Below, one piece after another: positions 1-11,903 of a stretch of 30,876 nt of DNA. The position numbers and the translations under genes are program-made. The stretch is from Phoronis australis (taxonomy: Eukaryota > Phoronida > Phoronidae), in the NCBI GenBank assembly GCA_002633005.1, contig NMRA01000200.1:139610-170485 (forward strand), read 5' to 3'. Position 1 is the stretch's first letter. Each line of letters opens with the position of its first letter. Under the pieces are notes generated by a model. The model was not told where the DNA came from. It saw only the letters and a list, made by a program, of their open reading frames with translations, and did no database searches.

Positions 1-307
1 CGTTACTTGAATTGTAATTCACATTGCTAAACCACCGTCTCGGAAGCCCGGCGTCGTTGCGCTCTTTGTGATCATCGATCTTTTTCTAAAAGTCGGGAAA
101 TCGCACGTTTCCTTAGCACTGGGCGCTAAATCTTCATTCTTTAAAAGTCGGGAATGGGCGCTTAACCAAGAGGTGGGCGCTTAACTGGAAATCTTCAAAA
201 ATCGCAGGGGGGCGGTTAACCGAGCAGTGGGCGGTTAAATCGAAAATCCACTTAAAGTCGGGGATGGGCGGTTAACTGAGCATGGGCGTTAACCCGAACG
301 ATTACGG
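1..307 (+). mobile_element. Family A transposon, right end, truncated by window edge
   Basis: This stretch matches 27115-27421 almost base for base (about 95% by eye) and ends at the same point, CGATTACGG, followed by TA at 308-309. After the TA the two loci share nothing, which defines the element end. The last 190 bases carry a subterminal array of the motif GGGCGGTTAA or GGGCGCTTAA, at about 155, 172, 208, 227 and 267, all in the same orientation. The terminal 24 bases are the inverted repeat seen at the left end of the copy starting at 25007. No transposase is visible. The TA flank fits a Tc1/mariner-like or other TA-targeting superfamily, but the termini do not match a family I recognise. 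The left part lies outside the window. Confidence 0.8.
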
Positions 308-309
308 TA

Positions 310-2170
310 TGACTCCCAGAAAAAAACAATTTCTTGTCAAAAGAAAATTTCTGAATTCAGAATGTTCACTTTATTTCAAAAGAATGAAACTCATCACAGC
401 TGGGTTAAAATTTCCCATTTTGTATTCCAGACAAGGCCTTTTTTATCAACAAAATTCAGAGGTTAACTTACAATTAACCAAACAATCAGTCAAGCTTAAC
501 GCTTAGACAAGTCATGATTTAATTTTTATCATCGGAAAATATTTCCAACAATAAAACCTATTCTTTGTGATGCCTTAAATCAAGGTGGTACAGAACACTA
601 ATGAAAGCATGCATGTTAATTTTCAGCAAACACTAGTTTTGATGATGCATGGTATTGCTTCGTGGTCTAACTGCAGTGTTGTCCAGGATAGTGCCACACC
701 AAACTCATTCTCAAAATGTCCATGTTCATCTTGACATTTGATAAACAGGCTGGAGGCAAGCTGCAGAACACACAACATTGGCTAATGCCATGCCTTCAAT
801 GTGCCACCATACACCAGGTTCTAGCTCAGATTATACAACACTTAAGAACTACTTTACAGTACCTGGGTGACACTGGGTGCATTATACCGAACTCAAAATT
901 AATGGAAACATGCAACCAACTAAACCGTCACTATATTTCAGTTAATATTGTTACCATTTCTATTATTAGGAATAATGCTAATAGCAACTTTTATTCTTAT
1001 TTGTGTCTCTACGCGAGGTATTTAGAATCGTCTGAAAATACTCGTTGAAGACAAAAATAAGAGCAACTTTTGCAGAATTGCATACAGCTCAACGGATGTC
1101 CACAATGAATCGATGCATAAGCAAAGCTGGCAACATAACAATTTGGGCCGTGAACCTCACTTCCGAAAGGATGCGTGCATGGTTAATTAAAATGCCTCGA
1201 GAGATAACCAGTAAAAAGTAAATTCACCAATGAAAATGATGCTAAAAACAATTGCTTTTCCCTTAAAATTCCAATTTCCTATTAAGTGAACATCACTTAT
1301 CCTTTATCAACCTAGTATTCTGGTCAATCAGTCCACTCTAATCCATAAAAACAGGAATATCCAATCACAATATCATCTAATGAGCATGTATAAAGTGAAT
1401 GTGATATTCAAGTCTATCACCCAACAACCCACAAAGAACCACACAGCCAGCCAAAAGTAATCTTGGCTCCAACCATGAACAAGGAAAAAATACAATTACT
1501 AATGCTCAGTACAAGGCTCGTGGATATAGCAATACCAAGGAGGCAGAAAGACTCATTCATGAGCAGTGATCAGCTGTGCAAAGGAACCTAACACAGGAGA
1601 AACGGTGAATCCTGCACTAGCAGTTTGTACAAATAGATGTGACTACTGAGACAGAACCACTGCATATTCAAGTGAGCGATAAGAGTTTGAGAGCACCGAC
1701 GACTTTAAGAACATAGATCAGCAGCAACATCAGAATGACAGTTCGCATTCTGTGGGACCGGTCATTGGACAGACAGGTAGGAAATACGTTTTGTGAGAAT
1801 AACTATGGGAAATATTACAAAAAGAGTTTAAGACTTCTTGGTTCCTGTAAAGTACGCTCACATCAAAATGACATTATCGTTTTTGTGGCCAAAAATGCAA
1901 CAATCGGATTTTTGTTCAATAGGATTAACTTTTTAAAGTTAGTTTTGAGGAGAGATAGATATGTCGAGTTTATCCGATTGTATTACAAATCACAAATTTA
2001 CCCAGATTTCTGTCAGATATTCGCAGAAATCAAGGCCAATGACCAGTTAAACACACGCCAACGTCGCCGAGAAAATAAAAGCACAACTACACAACGGATT
2101 TTGTTTTACATCTCTGGTCAAAACTACCCAACAATAATCACAAAGATGTGTTTTATGGCAGTACAAACCA
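310..2170. other. Non-coding stretch, no supportable gene
   Basis: The base composition is AT-rich and only short open frames occur, none with recognisable protein similarity or consistent splice signals. The longest frame, 1735-2184 (+), starts at an acceptable ATG and meets a good donor-like CAG/GTAGGA at about 1777, so a small first coding exon ending there is conceivable. The frame then runs into the adjacent minisatellite, which argues against its full length being real. The 716-1048 (+) frame has no recognisable domain. Confidence 0.5.
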
Positions 2171-2340
2171 GAATGTTCTATTAGTATATATATTTATTCA
2201 ATAACTAGGCCAGTATGTTCTATTAGTATATATATATTTATTCAATAACTAGGCCAGTATGTTCTATTAGTATATATATTTATTCAATAACTAGGCCAGT
2301 ATGTTCTATTAGTATATATATTTATTCAATAACTAGGCCA
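2171..2340. repeat. Minisatellite, 42-44 bp unit, four copies
   Basis: Four head-to-tail copies of a unit beginning GTATGTTCTATTAGTATATA and ending CAATAACTAGGCCA. Three units are 42 bp. The second is 44 bp because of an extra TA in its TATATA run. The first copy has one A for T near its start. Near identity of the units indicates recent expansion. Confidence 0.95.
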
Positions 2341-2646
2341 GTTGTAAATAGGTGTTAGTGTGGCTAAAAAGTTAAGGTAGAAAAATCTCAATTTTGCTGC
2401 AAAATAAAACCTATTTGCCGGTGCACTCAAGAATCCGTAGGCAGCAACCCTTCGAACTTCCAAATCTGGTTAAATATACAACAGCATCATTCACTGACGA
2501 GCTTCATACGCTACAATTCACGGTACACACGCCCATCTTTCTGGATAAAACCCGCTATGTGTACCGCGAATGTGAGCCAATCTGTATCAAGCCAGTCACC
2601 AGAGATAACAGATGTGTTTTTAACCACTTCTGCCTGCTGGTATAAA

Positions 2647-2876
2647 TGAACATGCTCATCAAAAACCGACCCCCAATGATGAAAATGATTACCATAGCTA
2701 GGATGCAGTCTTCCTGAAATGAAATTCGGAAAATTCTAAATTAAAAGTCCAGTGAAAGCGTGACCTATTCATCAAAAAATGAACCCCAATGACGAAAATG
2801 ATTACCGTAGCTAGAACGCAGTCTTCCTGAAATGGAATTTGGAAAAGTCTAAATTATAAGTCCAATGAAAGCGCGA
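2647..2876. repeat. Tandem duplication, ~114 bp unit, two diverged copies
   Basis: 2647-2763 and 2764-2876 share ordered blocks: CTCATCAAAAA or TTCATCAAAAA, CCCCAATGA, GAAAATGATTACC, GCAGTCTTCCTGAAATG, and AAGTCCARTGAAAGCG. The copies differ by scattered substitutions, so this is an older duplication than the minisatellites nearby. Confidence 0.85.
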
Positions 2877-5311
2877 TTTAACAACATCAGGACAACCTGC
2901 AGTACACGGAGTTGCAAAGTCACTTGCAGGAGAAGCAATAAAAATTAATTCAGGTCGTAGTTTAAGGTTACGTAGGACCATGGACACCGTGGACGTTGTG
3001 GCCCCATCTAGAGGAGGTCATGGCCTCGTCAGGATGGGTAGTTTTAAAAAATGACCGCTTGGACAGCACAGTCAAAACAACCGCGGTGAAAACGACGTCT
3101 AAACAAAGAATTTTTACATTTCTGATCAAGAAATTTTATCAAAATCTACAATTAGTTGTTTTAGTTCGATAAATATTCGGACACGAATCAAGAGGAGACA
3201 GAGTATCCCAGAAATGCCCAAATATGGCATACTTTGGAAGAGTGTATCTCAGAAATGACCCATCGTAGTCGTGTGAAATTTCCGTATACTATGCTCTTCA
3301 CCCACTGTTCATTAAACTATTAGGGATTGTTTTAAAACATTTCCACTTTTACACGAGGAGGGGCTATCAAAAACACGACTTGAATGATATTGAAGAAAGA
3401 AATCAAGTTGCCCGAAACAAAAACGAAATGATAATATATTAAACTTCAACAGCGTTTTAATGATTTTGTCTTTTAATACTTACATCAAAAGAATTGCATT
3501 CCAGTTATTGCTAGTCTACATGCTTTCTACTTGCAGAAAATAATATGTACTTTTACTCAGCTAAAATCTATAAATTTCTAGATAATTTGGCTAAATACAC
3601 ACAATTGTCAATTAAGTCTTACATAACCTTAAGCAAACTATGCCTGGAGCTGAAACTGAGATCGATCCTGGAAATAAGTAAACAACAGTTTACATTACAC
3701 GACTATCTGAACACCACAATACCAGCCAGTACCAGGGCACCTCTACATGCCCATGTGTTGCCTAGTTTTCTTCTGGAAGACTGCGATTTGGACATTTTGA
3801 CTTTGAGGGACAGTCCTTGAGTATTACATTGTTCAGGATTTTGAAAATGTAGTGGCATCACCAACGGACTATTTGGGATAAGACCTCCCAAGTCAGCGGG
3901 GGCTTTATACCTGTCACCTAGAAGTTTACACCAACAGACAAATGTAAATCACACACTAGAAACAATATTGGAGAAAAAGGCATCAACACTAACAAGGCAC
4001 ATGTTAGTCAGTCCTGCTAGGACTGTTATTACCTACAGCTACCATGTTAGTCAGTCTTGCTAGAAGTCTTATTACCTACAACTAACCAGTGAGGTGGTAA
4101 CTTGATCTAAGTTCACCAGAAGCTTAAGGTGATCATCAGTACCTATAGTCGTCAACAAGGTGCAATTGATCAAAATAATCCTGTGCAGACCAGGTCTGTC
4201 TTTCCACAGCCGTTTAAAGCAGAAAAAAATACATGCCAACAGGGTATCATTTACTTGTCAGGTGTTACCTGGATCAGGTAAATGTTGATTCAAGGGTCAC
4301 TCATCATTCTGGTGAAGAAATGACTGTAAACAAAAGTGGCATTTTTCACTTTGATGTTCTCTCTTGATATTGTTACAGGTAAGCAGGTTTGGTAGGGTGG
4401 TGGCACCAATTCATGGAAGAGCTTGTTTGGTTGCTTTCCTGGGTATCACATTAGATGAGTATTTTGGTTTCATAATATCGTCTCGGGTAGAAGGGGTTGG
4501 GAAAGTGGTTCTTTGGGTAGACTTGGTCAAGATTTTGAATTTACAGTAGTACCCTCTGCCACAATTTGAATAGAAACAGAGGAAAACAGGTTGGCTTCAC
4601 AGCCCTTAGCTCGACAGAGCACTGTTGCCATGTATTTGCTAAGACAGAGCACAAACATGCTATGCATTTGCTAGACAGAGCATATGCCATGTATTTATCT
4701 GAGATAACTGCCATGTTAGGTGTAACATCCAGCCCCAATTTCAAATGCTCTCGTCTAAATATCCCCACTGGGTGATAATTTTCAACAACAACATCAATTC
4801 CTACAAAACACAGTTAGAACTTGTGTTCATCAAAGCTTACGTGACTTAGTTAAATTAACATCTACAAAGAATTGCAAATAAATGCTTACACGCGATTTAC
4901 AAACCATAAATTTTGTCTAGATTCAGGCAATACTTCATGTAAAGAGATTTATAAAACTACAATTCAGGCTTGTACATTACGGAAACTCTGATAGGTCATT
5001 TGGATCGAAGCCCAACAAATTTCTCAAAAATCATGTTTTATGCACTTGGGTTGATGCCAACCCGCGTATTTTAGCTTTCCCTTCTAGTCAACCCAGACAA
5101 ATGCTCAGAGAACTTAAATATTCAACTTTGTTGTCTATTTAGTATTGGTTTCTTAGTTTGTTAGCTTAACTAATGTTTTAATCCCCACTTTTATATATGA
5201 GTATCAAGGAAAGTAGAAAAGATTAAAAAGCAAACGCTCGTCACTTTTGCCTTCCAATCATCCGATCACATGAGACAGCGAATCAACCTTTTTACCATGG
5301 AAAGCCTAAGG
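2877..5311. other. Non-coding stretch with a 43-bp duplication at 4000-4085
   Basis: No exon or gene could be supported. A 43-bp unit starting CATGTTAGTCAGTC is duplicated at 4000-4042 and 4043-4085. Around 4600-4720 there is an imperfect repeat of a GCCATGTATTTGCTAGACAGAGC theme. Open frames at 3545-3820 (+), 3703-3891 (-) and 4364-4549 (+) show no recognised motif. A slightly GC-richer patch at 2960-3060 has short open frames on both strands but no clear splice pair. Confidence 0.5.
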
Positions 5312-5313
5312 TA

Positions 5314-7197
5314 CGGTAAAAATTCCCAAATTTAGGACAGCGAAAAAATAATTCTTTTGAGCTTGTCTGAAATTTTAGAAATAGGCAATATTCGCTGTCC
5401 GAAATTCGAGAAATATGAGAAAGACAGCAAAATCGACAGTGTCTGAATTCTTAGAATTTCAATTTCAATTTCAATTTGCGGTTTTAGACTGTTTGAACAG
5501 CCGCTCAGATTTGTGATCATTATTGCTGACAAGAAATCCACACTATGCCCTCAAAAACGTAAATAGCAATGTTGCTGACTCTAAACACAATCCGCTTACT
5601 AAACCTTATGATAGGAAATATATATAATTTGTCATGCAACACACCCTGACTGATTATTCGAAATATCCATTGGTGCTCAATGTCTTCACGTTACACTGTT
5701 CGCAAACCAAACACAGACGACTTGGCTTGGTTTATTTCTGGGGCAGCGCGTGCGATATAATTATGAGTCACCTGTCACTCAAACAGAATGAAACAGTGGT
5801 CCCGCCAATGAGACACATGTAAATAAGGTCCCGCGGTCTTAGCTCGATAACGTACCGGGCGTTTATTTGACAAGTATAGAACTGTTGATTTATGCGACTG
5901 GGGTACATTCAATCAATTCCTGAATCCTTATTCTTAAACATAGCAGTAGGTCAGATCACAATTCTAACTGCAAAACACCACCATGCACAAGTGACTGGGG
6001 TACATTCAATCAATTTCTGAATCCTTATTCTTAAACATAGCAGTAGGTCATATCACAATTCTAACTGCAAAACACCACCATGCACAAAAGTGACTGTTCA
6101 AGTAGCCACCTACAAGAGTGTCACCTTCTTCGACGCTAATTATGCTTTGATGTAAAAGCGGTTCGTCCCGATAATCTCATCCCTTGCATTCCTGGTACTC
6201 TGTTGAAATTTTATCTGTTCTATGTTCAATCTGGCCCAATAGCAGCGCCGTCCTCTAATTTGTTTTTTATGCATGAGTACGGATTTAGATCGAACTCCGC
6301 TATGGGCCCAGGTTTCATTTTACAAATCACACGCCATGGGTCAACAACCCATTAAAGGGATTGGGGACGGGTGAAAATGGAGCAACTTTGATTAAAGATT
6401 AAAAGCTTCACACTTTGTTTCAGATGGCATCAAAATTCTTAACCTAGGTGCGAGAGAGCCCAAACATTTCGTGTAGAATACAAAATATTCTAGTAAATAG
6501 AATGTCACTGAGGGAAACATAAAGATATATTTACAACAAGAACATTATTAAGTATACTGCACGACAAACTAGGACATGGAATCTTGCTTTTCAACGAAGT
6601 CTGTTTTAACTCAACACTGAATATCGTTTCGCCAATTCGCGCACATGGCATAGAGAAGATCGGGGCGCCAAGAGAAGTTAAGTGGGCCGCAGGTTTGCAG
6701 AACAAATTGAAGCCGCGAACCCGGGATTCGACTTGGTAGCACAACGGTCTCGTCACTGGTGCTTATTAATTAGCTGTTAATCAAAATACAAAGCGTGATA
6801 CTGAGGCAATTACACGAAAGTCGGAAAACATACAGTTCATTTGCATAACGAAACCGCGATCAAGTGTGGCAAATATTTTGAGTCCGTGATTACGACTGCC
6901 AAGAAAACGTGCGACATAAACACAAACCATCCACATCGATAACTATAGACTGCGACATCAGTGAATACATTACACCAGTGGCAGTTTTAAACAATGTGTA
7001 AATATTGACCTATCATGTGAAAAAGCGCACTGTCTGAAATGTGAGAATTACTGCCAATGCCCCTAAAATCGATGTGTCCGAAATTTGAGAAACATGGTCT
7101 ATGCCAAATTCGACCGTGTCCCAAATTTCAGAATCAAAAATTTCACTTTGGGTGTCCTAAATTTGGGAGACTGTCCTAAATTCGGGAATTTTTACCA
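5314..7197. mobile_element. Family B non-autonomous transposon with TIRs and TA duplication
   Basis: The left end reads CGGTAAAAATTCCCAAATTT and the reverse complement of the right end reads TGGTAAAAATTCCCGAATTT. The match continues through AGGACAG, giving ~27-bp inverted repeats with two mismatches. TA sits immediately outside both ends (5312-5313 and 7198-7199). Inside each end is an array of an 18-bp motif of type TGTCYGAAATTYGAGAA: at about 5366, 5394 and 5437 on the left, and 7030, 7077, 7120, 7154 and 7171 on the right, always on the + strand. The ~1.9-kb interior holds no transposase-like frame; the 83-codon frame at 6505-6756 (-) is unrecognised. An internal 97-bp duplication lies at 5896-6088. 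Confidence 0.75.
5896..6088. repeat. 97-bp tandem duplication inside family B element
   Basis: Two near-identical copies start at GACTGGGGTACATTC (5896 and 5993) and end at CCACCATGCACAA. They differ by about two substitutions (CCTG/TCTG, CAGATC/CATATC) and a two-base insertion at the end. The near identity implies a duplication younger than the inverted-repeat divergence of the host element suggests. Confidence 0.93.
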
Positions 7198-7199
7198 TA

Positions 7200-8406
7200 A
7201 TTCTTATTTAGCATACAATATGGCCGACAAGTGAAATGCTCCACAAATAAAGTAAATATTAAGAACATTTTAGTCTATTGCAGAATTAAGATGTCATAAA
7301 ACAACATTTTGCTCAAGTTTCCATTATTTGCTAAAAAAGGAAAACTGACCAGTTTGCTAATTATTGGTGTGCAAAATAAGTGAAAAATTAGCATACATTC
7401 CAATGATGTGATTTGTGGCAAGGCTGGGCCCACGCGTGATTGGCTACAACATTAACATTTATGCAAATTAATCTTATACTAATTACACGTACATGTCTGG
7501 TCAGACCCTTCATGTGCAATTATGCCAAAATTCCACATGCATGTCTAACAAGTGTACTAACATCTGCTGTCAAACAATACGTCAACCGCGGAAACATAGA
7601 ATCAGCGAGTCTGACAGAAACACTGTTATACCTATTCTGAAAGCCCTTAAGATTATTAAACAGGTGAATTGCTACTTTTTAATGGATAGTAACTAGACGG
7701 GAATGAAAAATCTAAAAACCTGATAATCAGAGTAATTTGTGAAAAACTTGACATTGAGTAATGGTTCACCTGTTTTGTCCCAAAAACTTGACCTTAAGTA
7801 ATGGTTCACCTGCTTTGTCCCAAAAACCACTGAAACAGCCAGAGTAACAGATTTTACACTAAATGAAATAGCTTGACATAAATTTACAGTTTTATGTAAA
7901 TTGCTACTTATTAACATGTTATCTCTGAGTTATCGTACCCACATCTTCAGAAACCATGAATAAACATGTGTGCTTGTGCCATCTGAATTCAACAGTCATT
8001 ATTTTATAACTTTTATGTGATGTTTAATCTATGTAATCCAAGCCAAAACACCATTTTTGAGAGATGGCAAAATAATGTTGATGACTTAAGTCATTTTCAA
8101 CACAACACAGGAACAGCACTAATTAAACTTAGATTCATGCCAGGTTGTGTCGCTTAACCAGGTCGTATTATTAAACAAGACGAGGTGCACAAGGGTTCTT
8201 GTGTACATATTCACCATGGTTACCCTAGTACACACACAGAAGAAAGGCACTTTAGTCTACTTTACGACCAATCCTGAAAAACTATTACTGGCAATCAATA
8301 TCCTGTCAAAAACAAATGTACAATTCAAGATTGGCTACATCTGTTCAACTACTCATGCATCACCAGTGTGACCTGAGCTTACGGAGCTATCGTCTATATC
8401 CTGAGA
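7200..8406. other. Non-coding stretch with a 40-bp duplication
   Basis: No gene is supported. A 40-bp unit (AAAAACTTGACATTGAGTAA and following bases) is duplicated at 7742-7781 and 7782-7821 with three substitutions. Overlapping frames at 7440-7696 and 8147-8371 show no recognisable domains. An octamer-like ATGCAAAT occurs near 7460, which alone carries no weight. Confidence 0.5.
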
Positions 8407-8566
8407 GCATGACTATTTGGGGTGTGCGCACCTACGTAGCATGACTATTTGGGGTGTGCGCACCTACGTAGCATGACTATTTGGGGTGTGCGCACCTACG
8501 TAGCATGACTATTTGGGGTGTGCGCACCTACGTAGCATGACTATTTGGGGTGTGCGCACCAACGTA
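8407..8566. repeat. Minisatellite, 32-bp unit, five copies
   Basis: Five exact 32-bp steps of a unit beginning GCATGACTATTTGGGGTGTG and ending GCACCTACGTA. The only visible change is CAACGTA for CTACGTA in the last copy. Each unit contains the self-complementary core TGCGCA and a TACGTA, so the array is CpG-rich relative to its AT-rich surroundings. Confidence 0.97.
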
Positions 8567-8936
8567 GCACTAGCAGCGCTGTGATTACTACGGTGATGAG
8601 ATGTTTGACAGGAAGATCGATTCATTTCACCTAATAGACTGCAGATAGGAACATGCGTTGAATCATCTCATCTAACAAACAATGAACACTGTTATTCAAT
8701 AAGTAAGGTCAAACACAAGTAATCAAGTCCACTTTGAACAACAAGTCGATTCCATTACCAATATTGTTAAGGTAGTCCTTTCTATTGTTGTTATAGGAAA
8801 TATGATGACATCACTGGACATAATGACACCATTGTTTTTGGAGTTTCAGTTCTCAGACTATAACCTTCATGGGATTTGAAGCAGATGACAAAAGCATGAA
8901 GTGATCACGGAGGTCACAAACAACAGACGACAACAG

Positions 8937-9277
8937 ACAATAATGGGTGCATGGTAGTTCATACATGACAATAATGGGTGCATGGTAGTTCATACATGAC
9001 AATAATGGGCGCATGGTAGTTCATACATGTCAATAATGGGTGCATGGTAGTTCATACATGACAATAATGGGTGCATGGTAGTTCATACATGACAATAATG
9101 GGTGCATGGTAGTTCATACATGTCAATAATGGGTGCATGGTAGTTCATACATGACAATAATGGGTGCATGGTAGTTCATACATGACAATAATGGGTGCAT
9201 GGTAGTTCATACATGACAATAATGGGTGCATGGTAGTTCATACATGACAATAATGGGTGCATGGTAGTTCATACATG
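8937..9277. repeat. Minisatellite, 31-bp unit, eleven copies
   Basis: Eleven consecutive 31-bp units of ACAATAATGGGTGCATGGTA plus GTTCATACATG, with no spacers. Variants are few: GGGCGC for GGGTGC in copy 3, and TGTCAA for TGACAA at the starts of copies 4 and 7. The repeated variant three units apart suggests block duplication within the array. The open frame on the - strand across it is a by-product of the repeat. Confidence 0.97.
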
Positions 9278-11633
9278 ACAACCACTTTTGTTCTAACCGC
9301 AGCATTTTACGTAAAAAACAACAATATAGCAAACCACAGCACTGACGAAAATGAGTCAAAATAGGACGAAGTGTCAAAATGCATTGCATGTACCTACTTA
9401 TTAGATGCTGTTACATCTAGTAACTGTTGTTATACTCCTTGGGAACTCCTTTGGCCCTGTCAAGCACGGCTCGTGATATTAGATTATTTCGACAAAACGA
9501 TGGTTTGAAAACTTTATAATGAGCATTGACAAAAATGCGTATTAATTCCCGAAAGTACATAGCATTTTGGCACTACGCCATAGCACTACGGAAATGGCAA
9601 AAATACATAGCAAATACGAAATTCACGTATTGGATGAATGACATGTACGTAAAGGTAACCCGTTTCTCTCTGAGCATCTCAATTCCATTATGGCACTATG
9701 AGCAGAACAGGCCACAGTTAATTAATTCTAGCTGATTAACAACGAATTAATCATTGGAAATTGCACAATGTCCACCTGATTTTATCTCCGAATCAATATG
9801 AGCTATTTGTCAAAGAGGGCGGTGAGCTGCAGTCCAGTGAAGCCAACAGGAGGACAAGAGGGCACATTAAGACTGCTGAAGACCACTAACTAGATGTAGC
9901 ATAGCGAAGGATTTGTCTATACACAACTGAAGGTTCAACACAACCACAGATAAGCCAGTACTTAACTTAGCCATCACTGAAATAAAACTAGTTATTAGAA
10001 AACACAAGCAGCTGTTGCTATGTCTAATTTATCACTAAAAATTATCACGCCTTCCTCAGATGATATGAAAAAGCTTAGCTGCCTGGCAAAGGTTTCACTT
10101 ACTGGAAAACCAAGGTGGTATGTTTGACAAATTATTGACTATTGAGCTAAACGAATTTTCCTAAGATGATCTGGCGCTAGTATAAGTAAATTTAGCTACC
10201 TATTGTTCTCATTTCCGTTCTTATACATTCTTATATTTATATTGGGTGATGCTTCTGTAGGACAAAGATGGTCAACATCAAAGTAAGATAAGATACAAAT
10301 GATGTTTATTAAGTCAGAAATAAAACCTGTGCAGGGATAATTTTAGGAAGAAGCCAAGCATCACAAGTGCACAAAATTTTCCTTTGTGATTGCTCGACTA
10401 ACAATCACACTTAAGTCCTGCTGCAGAAATAAGAAATAGTACGTATAGAACGAGACTAAGGTAATCAGGCAAACTACCATTTCAGCTTCATGGCTCCTAA
10501 TTCTAATAAAACAATTTGTAATAACTCTGTGGGCGGCAAAATTCCAGTTGCGGAATGGTTCAGCCACCTCGTTAACTTTGGTGTCCACTCCCCTTCATTC
10601 TCAGTCATGAGGGAAGACTACTCTGATGATAAATTTGGCTTCTGTCCAACCATCACGACAGGGAATTGTGGGTCATTTTGTTTGAATACTTTTGATTGAA
10701 CATGAACTTTTTTATTTGTGCGGCGATCGTCCGGTTTTTAATCTTACTGTGGCCAAAAACTGATTTAATTACTTTTGGCTTGCACTGTGCATTTATTGTG
10801 TTCAGATTGTGACATGAAGCCAACTATTCAACATCGTAGTCCTACGATGTAGAACAGTTGATCAAAACTTACGAGTATGTTCGTGATCAAAACAACGAGC
10901 TCAGTGGTTGAGTAACCTGCAGGGATAGCAGACAAAATTACTTGACTAAGATATCGCAACAAAAAATCCAACTGAAAAAGGACAGAAAAACCTACAGGTT
11001 TTCTAAATTGGCTCATAGATTTGAGGACCCGTAGGTCAACTGACCCAAGCCCACATCTTCTTTGAGCTCAATTAAAACGGCAGTACAATAGAAAGGGAAG
11101 TGTTAATGCACCTTATTTCACAACTCAATTTGTTTGACCACCACAAAACTAAACTAAACATACGACTCTAGCTGTTGCGTGATATCTAATCTAACTACAT
11201 CTCAATACACCATTAAGTGTTGTTTTCTACTACCACCACAATAAAAATGGATTCATTCATGATTGCTAGACAAGGTATTTGGGTTTGCCATAAGTGGCCA
11301 GGTTTTTGATTTACGTGTTATTATATTCAAAGTTAACCTTGCATCCTCTAATACAGAATCGGAGACGAAAACTGTCAAAGAAAAATTCAGTTTTTCCCTT
11401 CAGCTTTTTATATGTTATCCAAGTGTACCAGCATTGTACAGGCACTTTGGTGCCATTAAGTCCAGCAACTAAAATACTGGTAAGTTGTGAAGTACGTAAC
11501 TAAACCATGATACAAGAGGAATTTTAAGCTTTCCTGCTGATATATGCTTTTCCAAACCTTGATGAAATGGTATCAGCATGTTTTCGAAAATAAAATCAAG
11601 CATATGGCCATTTTTTTAAACTACAAGAATACA
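9278..11633. other. Non-coding stretch upstream of the NHL exon
   Basis: No exon could be identified. This is where RING, B-box or coiled-coil exons of a TRIM-type gene would be expected, but no cysteine/histidine zinc-binding pattern is visible on the + strand. A hairpin lies at 10831-10850 (ACATCGTAG, two-base loop, CTACGATGT), flanked by CAACT at 10821 and its complement AGTTG at 10856. Frames at 10361-10699 and 11263-11503 are unrecognised. Confidence 0.45.
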
Positions 11634-11722
11634 AATAATCATCAATCAATATCAAAATAATCATCAATCAATATCAAAATAAGCATCAATCAATATCAAA
11701 ATAATCATCAATCAATGTCAAA
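11634..11722. repeat. Minisatellite, 22-bp unit, four copies
   Basis: Four copies of AATAATCATCAATCAATATC plus AA at an exact 22-bp step (CATCAATCAAT at 11640, 11662, 11684 and 11706). Copy 3 has AAGC for AATC, and the last has ATGTCA for ATATCA. It lies about 180 bp upstream of the NHL exon acceptor, in the presumed intron. Confidence 0.93.
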
Positions 11723-11903
11723 ATAGACAAAATTTAATGATGAAGTTAAAGGCATAAAGATTCTTAATAAAGTAGACTCTGTTGACGAATAAATATTTCA
11801 GTCTTTTCCCCTAGCTCAAAAATTCATTAATGACTTTAATCTTGAATACAAAACTTTGGAAGGTTCAAACCTAAAAAATACTGTTGCATAACTATTTTTT
11901 CAG

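Noticed and set aside
1735-2184. 149-codon open frame
   Set aside because: It ends within a minisatellite, has no recognised motif, and its composition matches non-coding flanks. A short first exon within it cannot be excluded.
6700-6740. tRNA-like T-arm word near ACCCGGGATTCGA
   Set aside because: No matching acceptor stem, D arm or anticodon arm could be placed around it.
8937-9277. Regular 31-bp repeats resembling a CRISPR array
   Set aside because: The units are directly adjacent with no unique spacers, and the context is a eukaryotic genome; this is a minisatellite.
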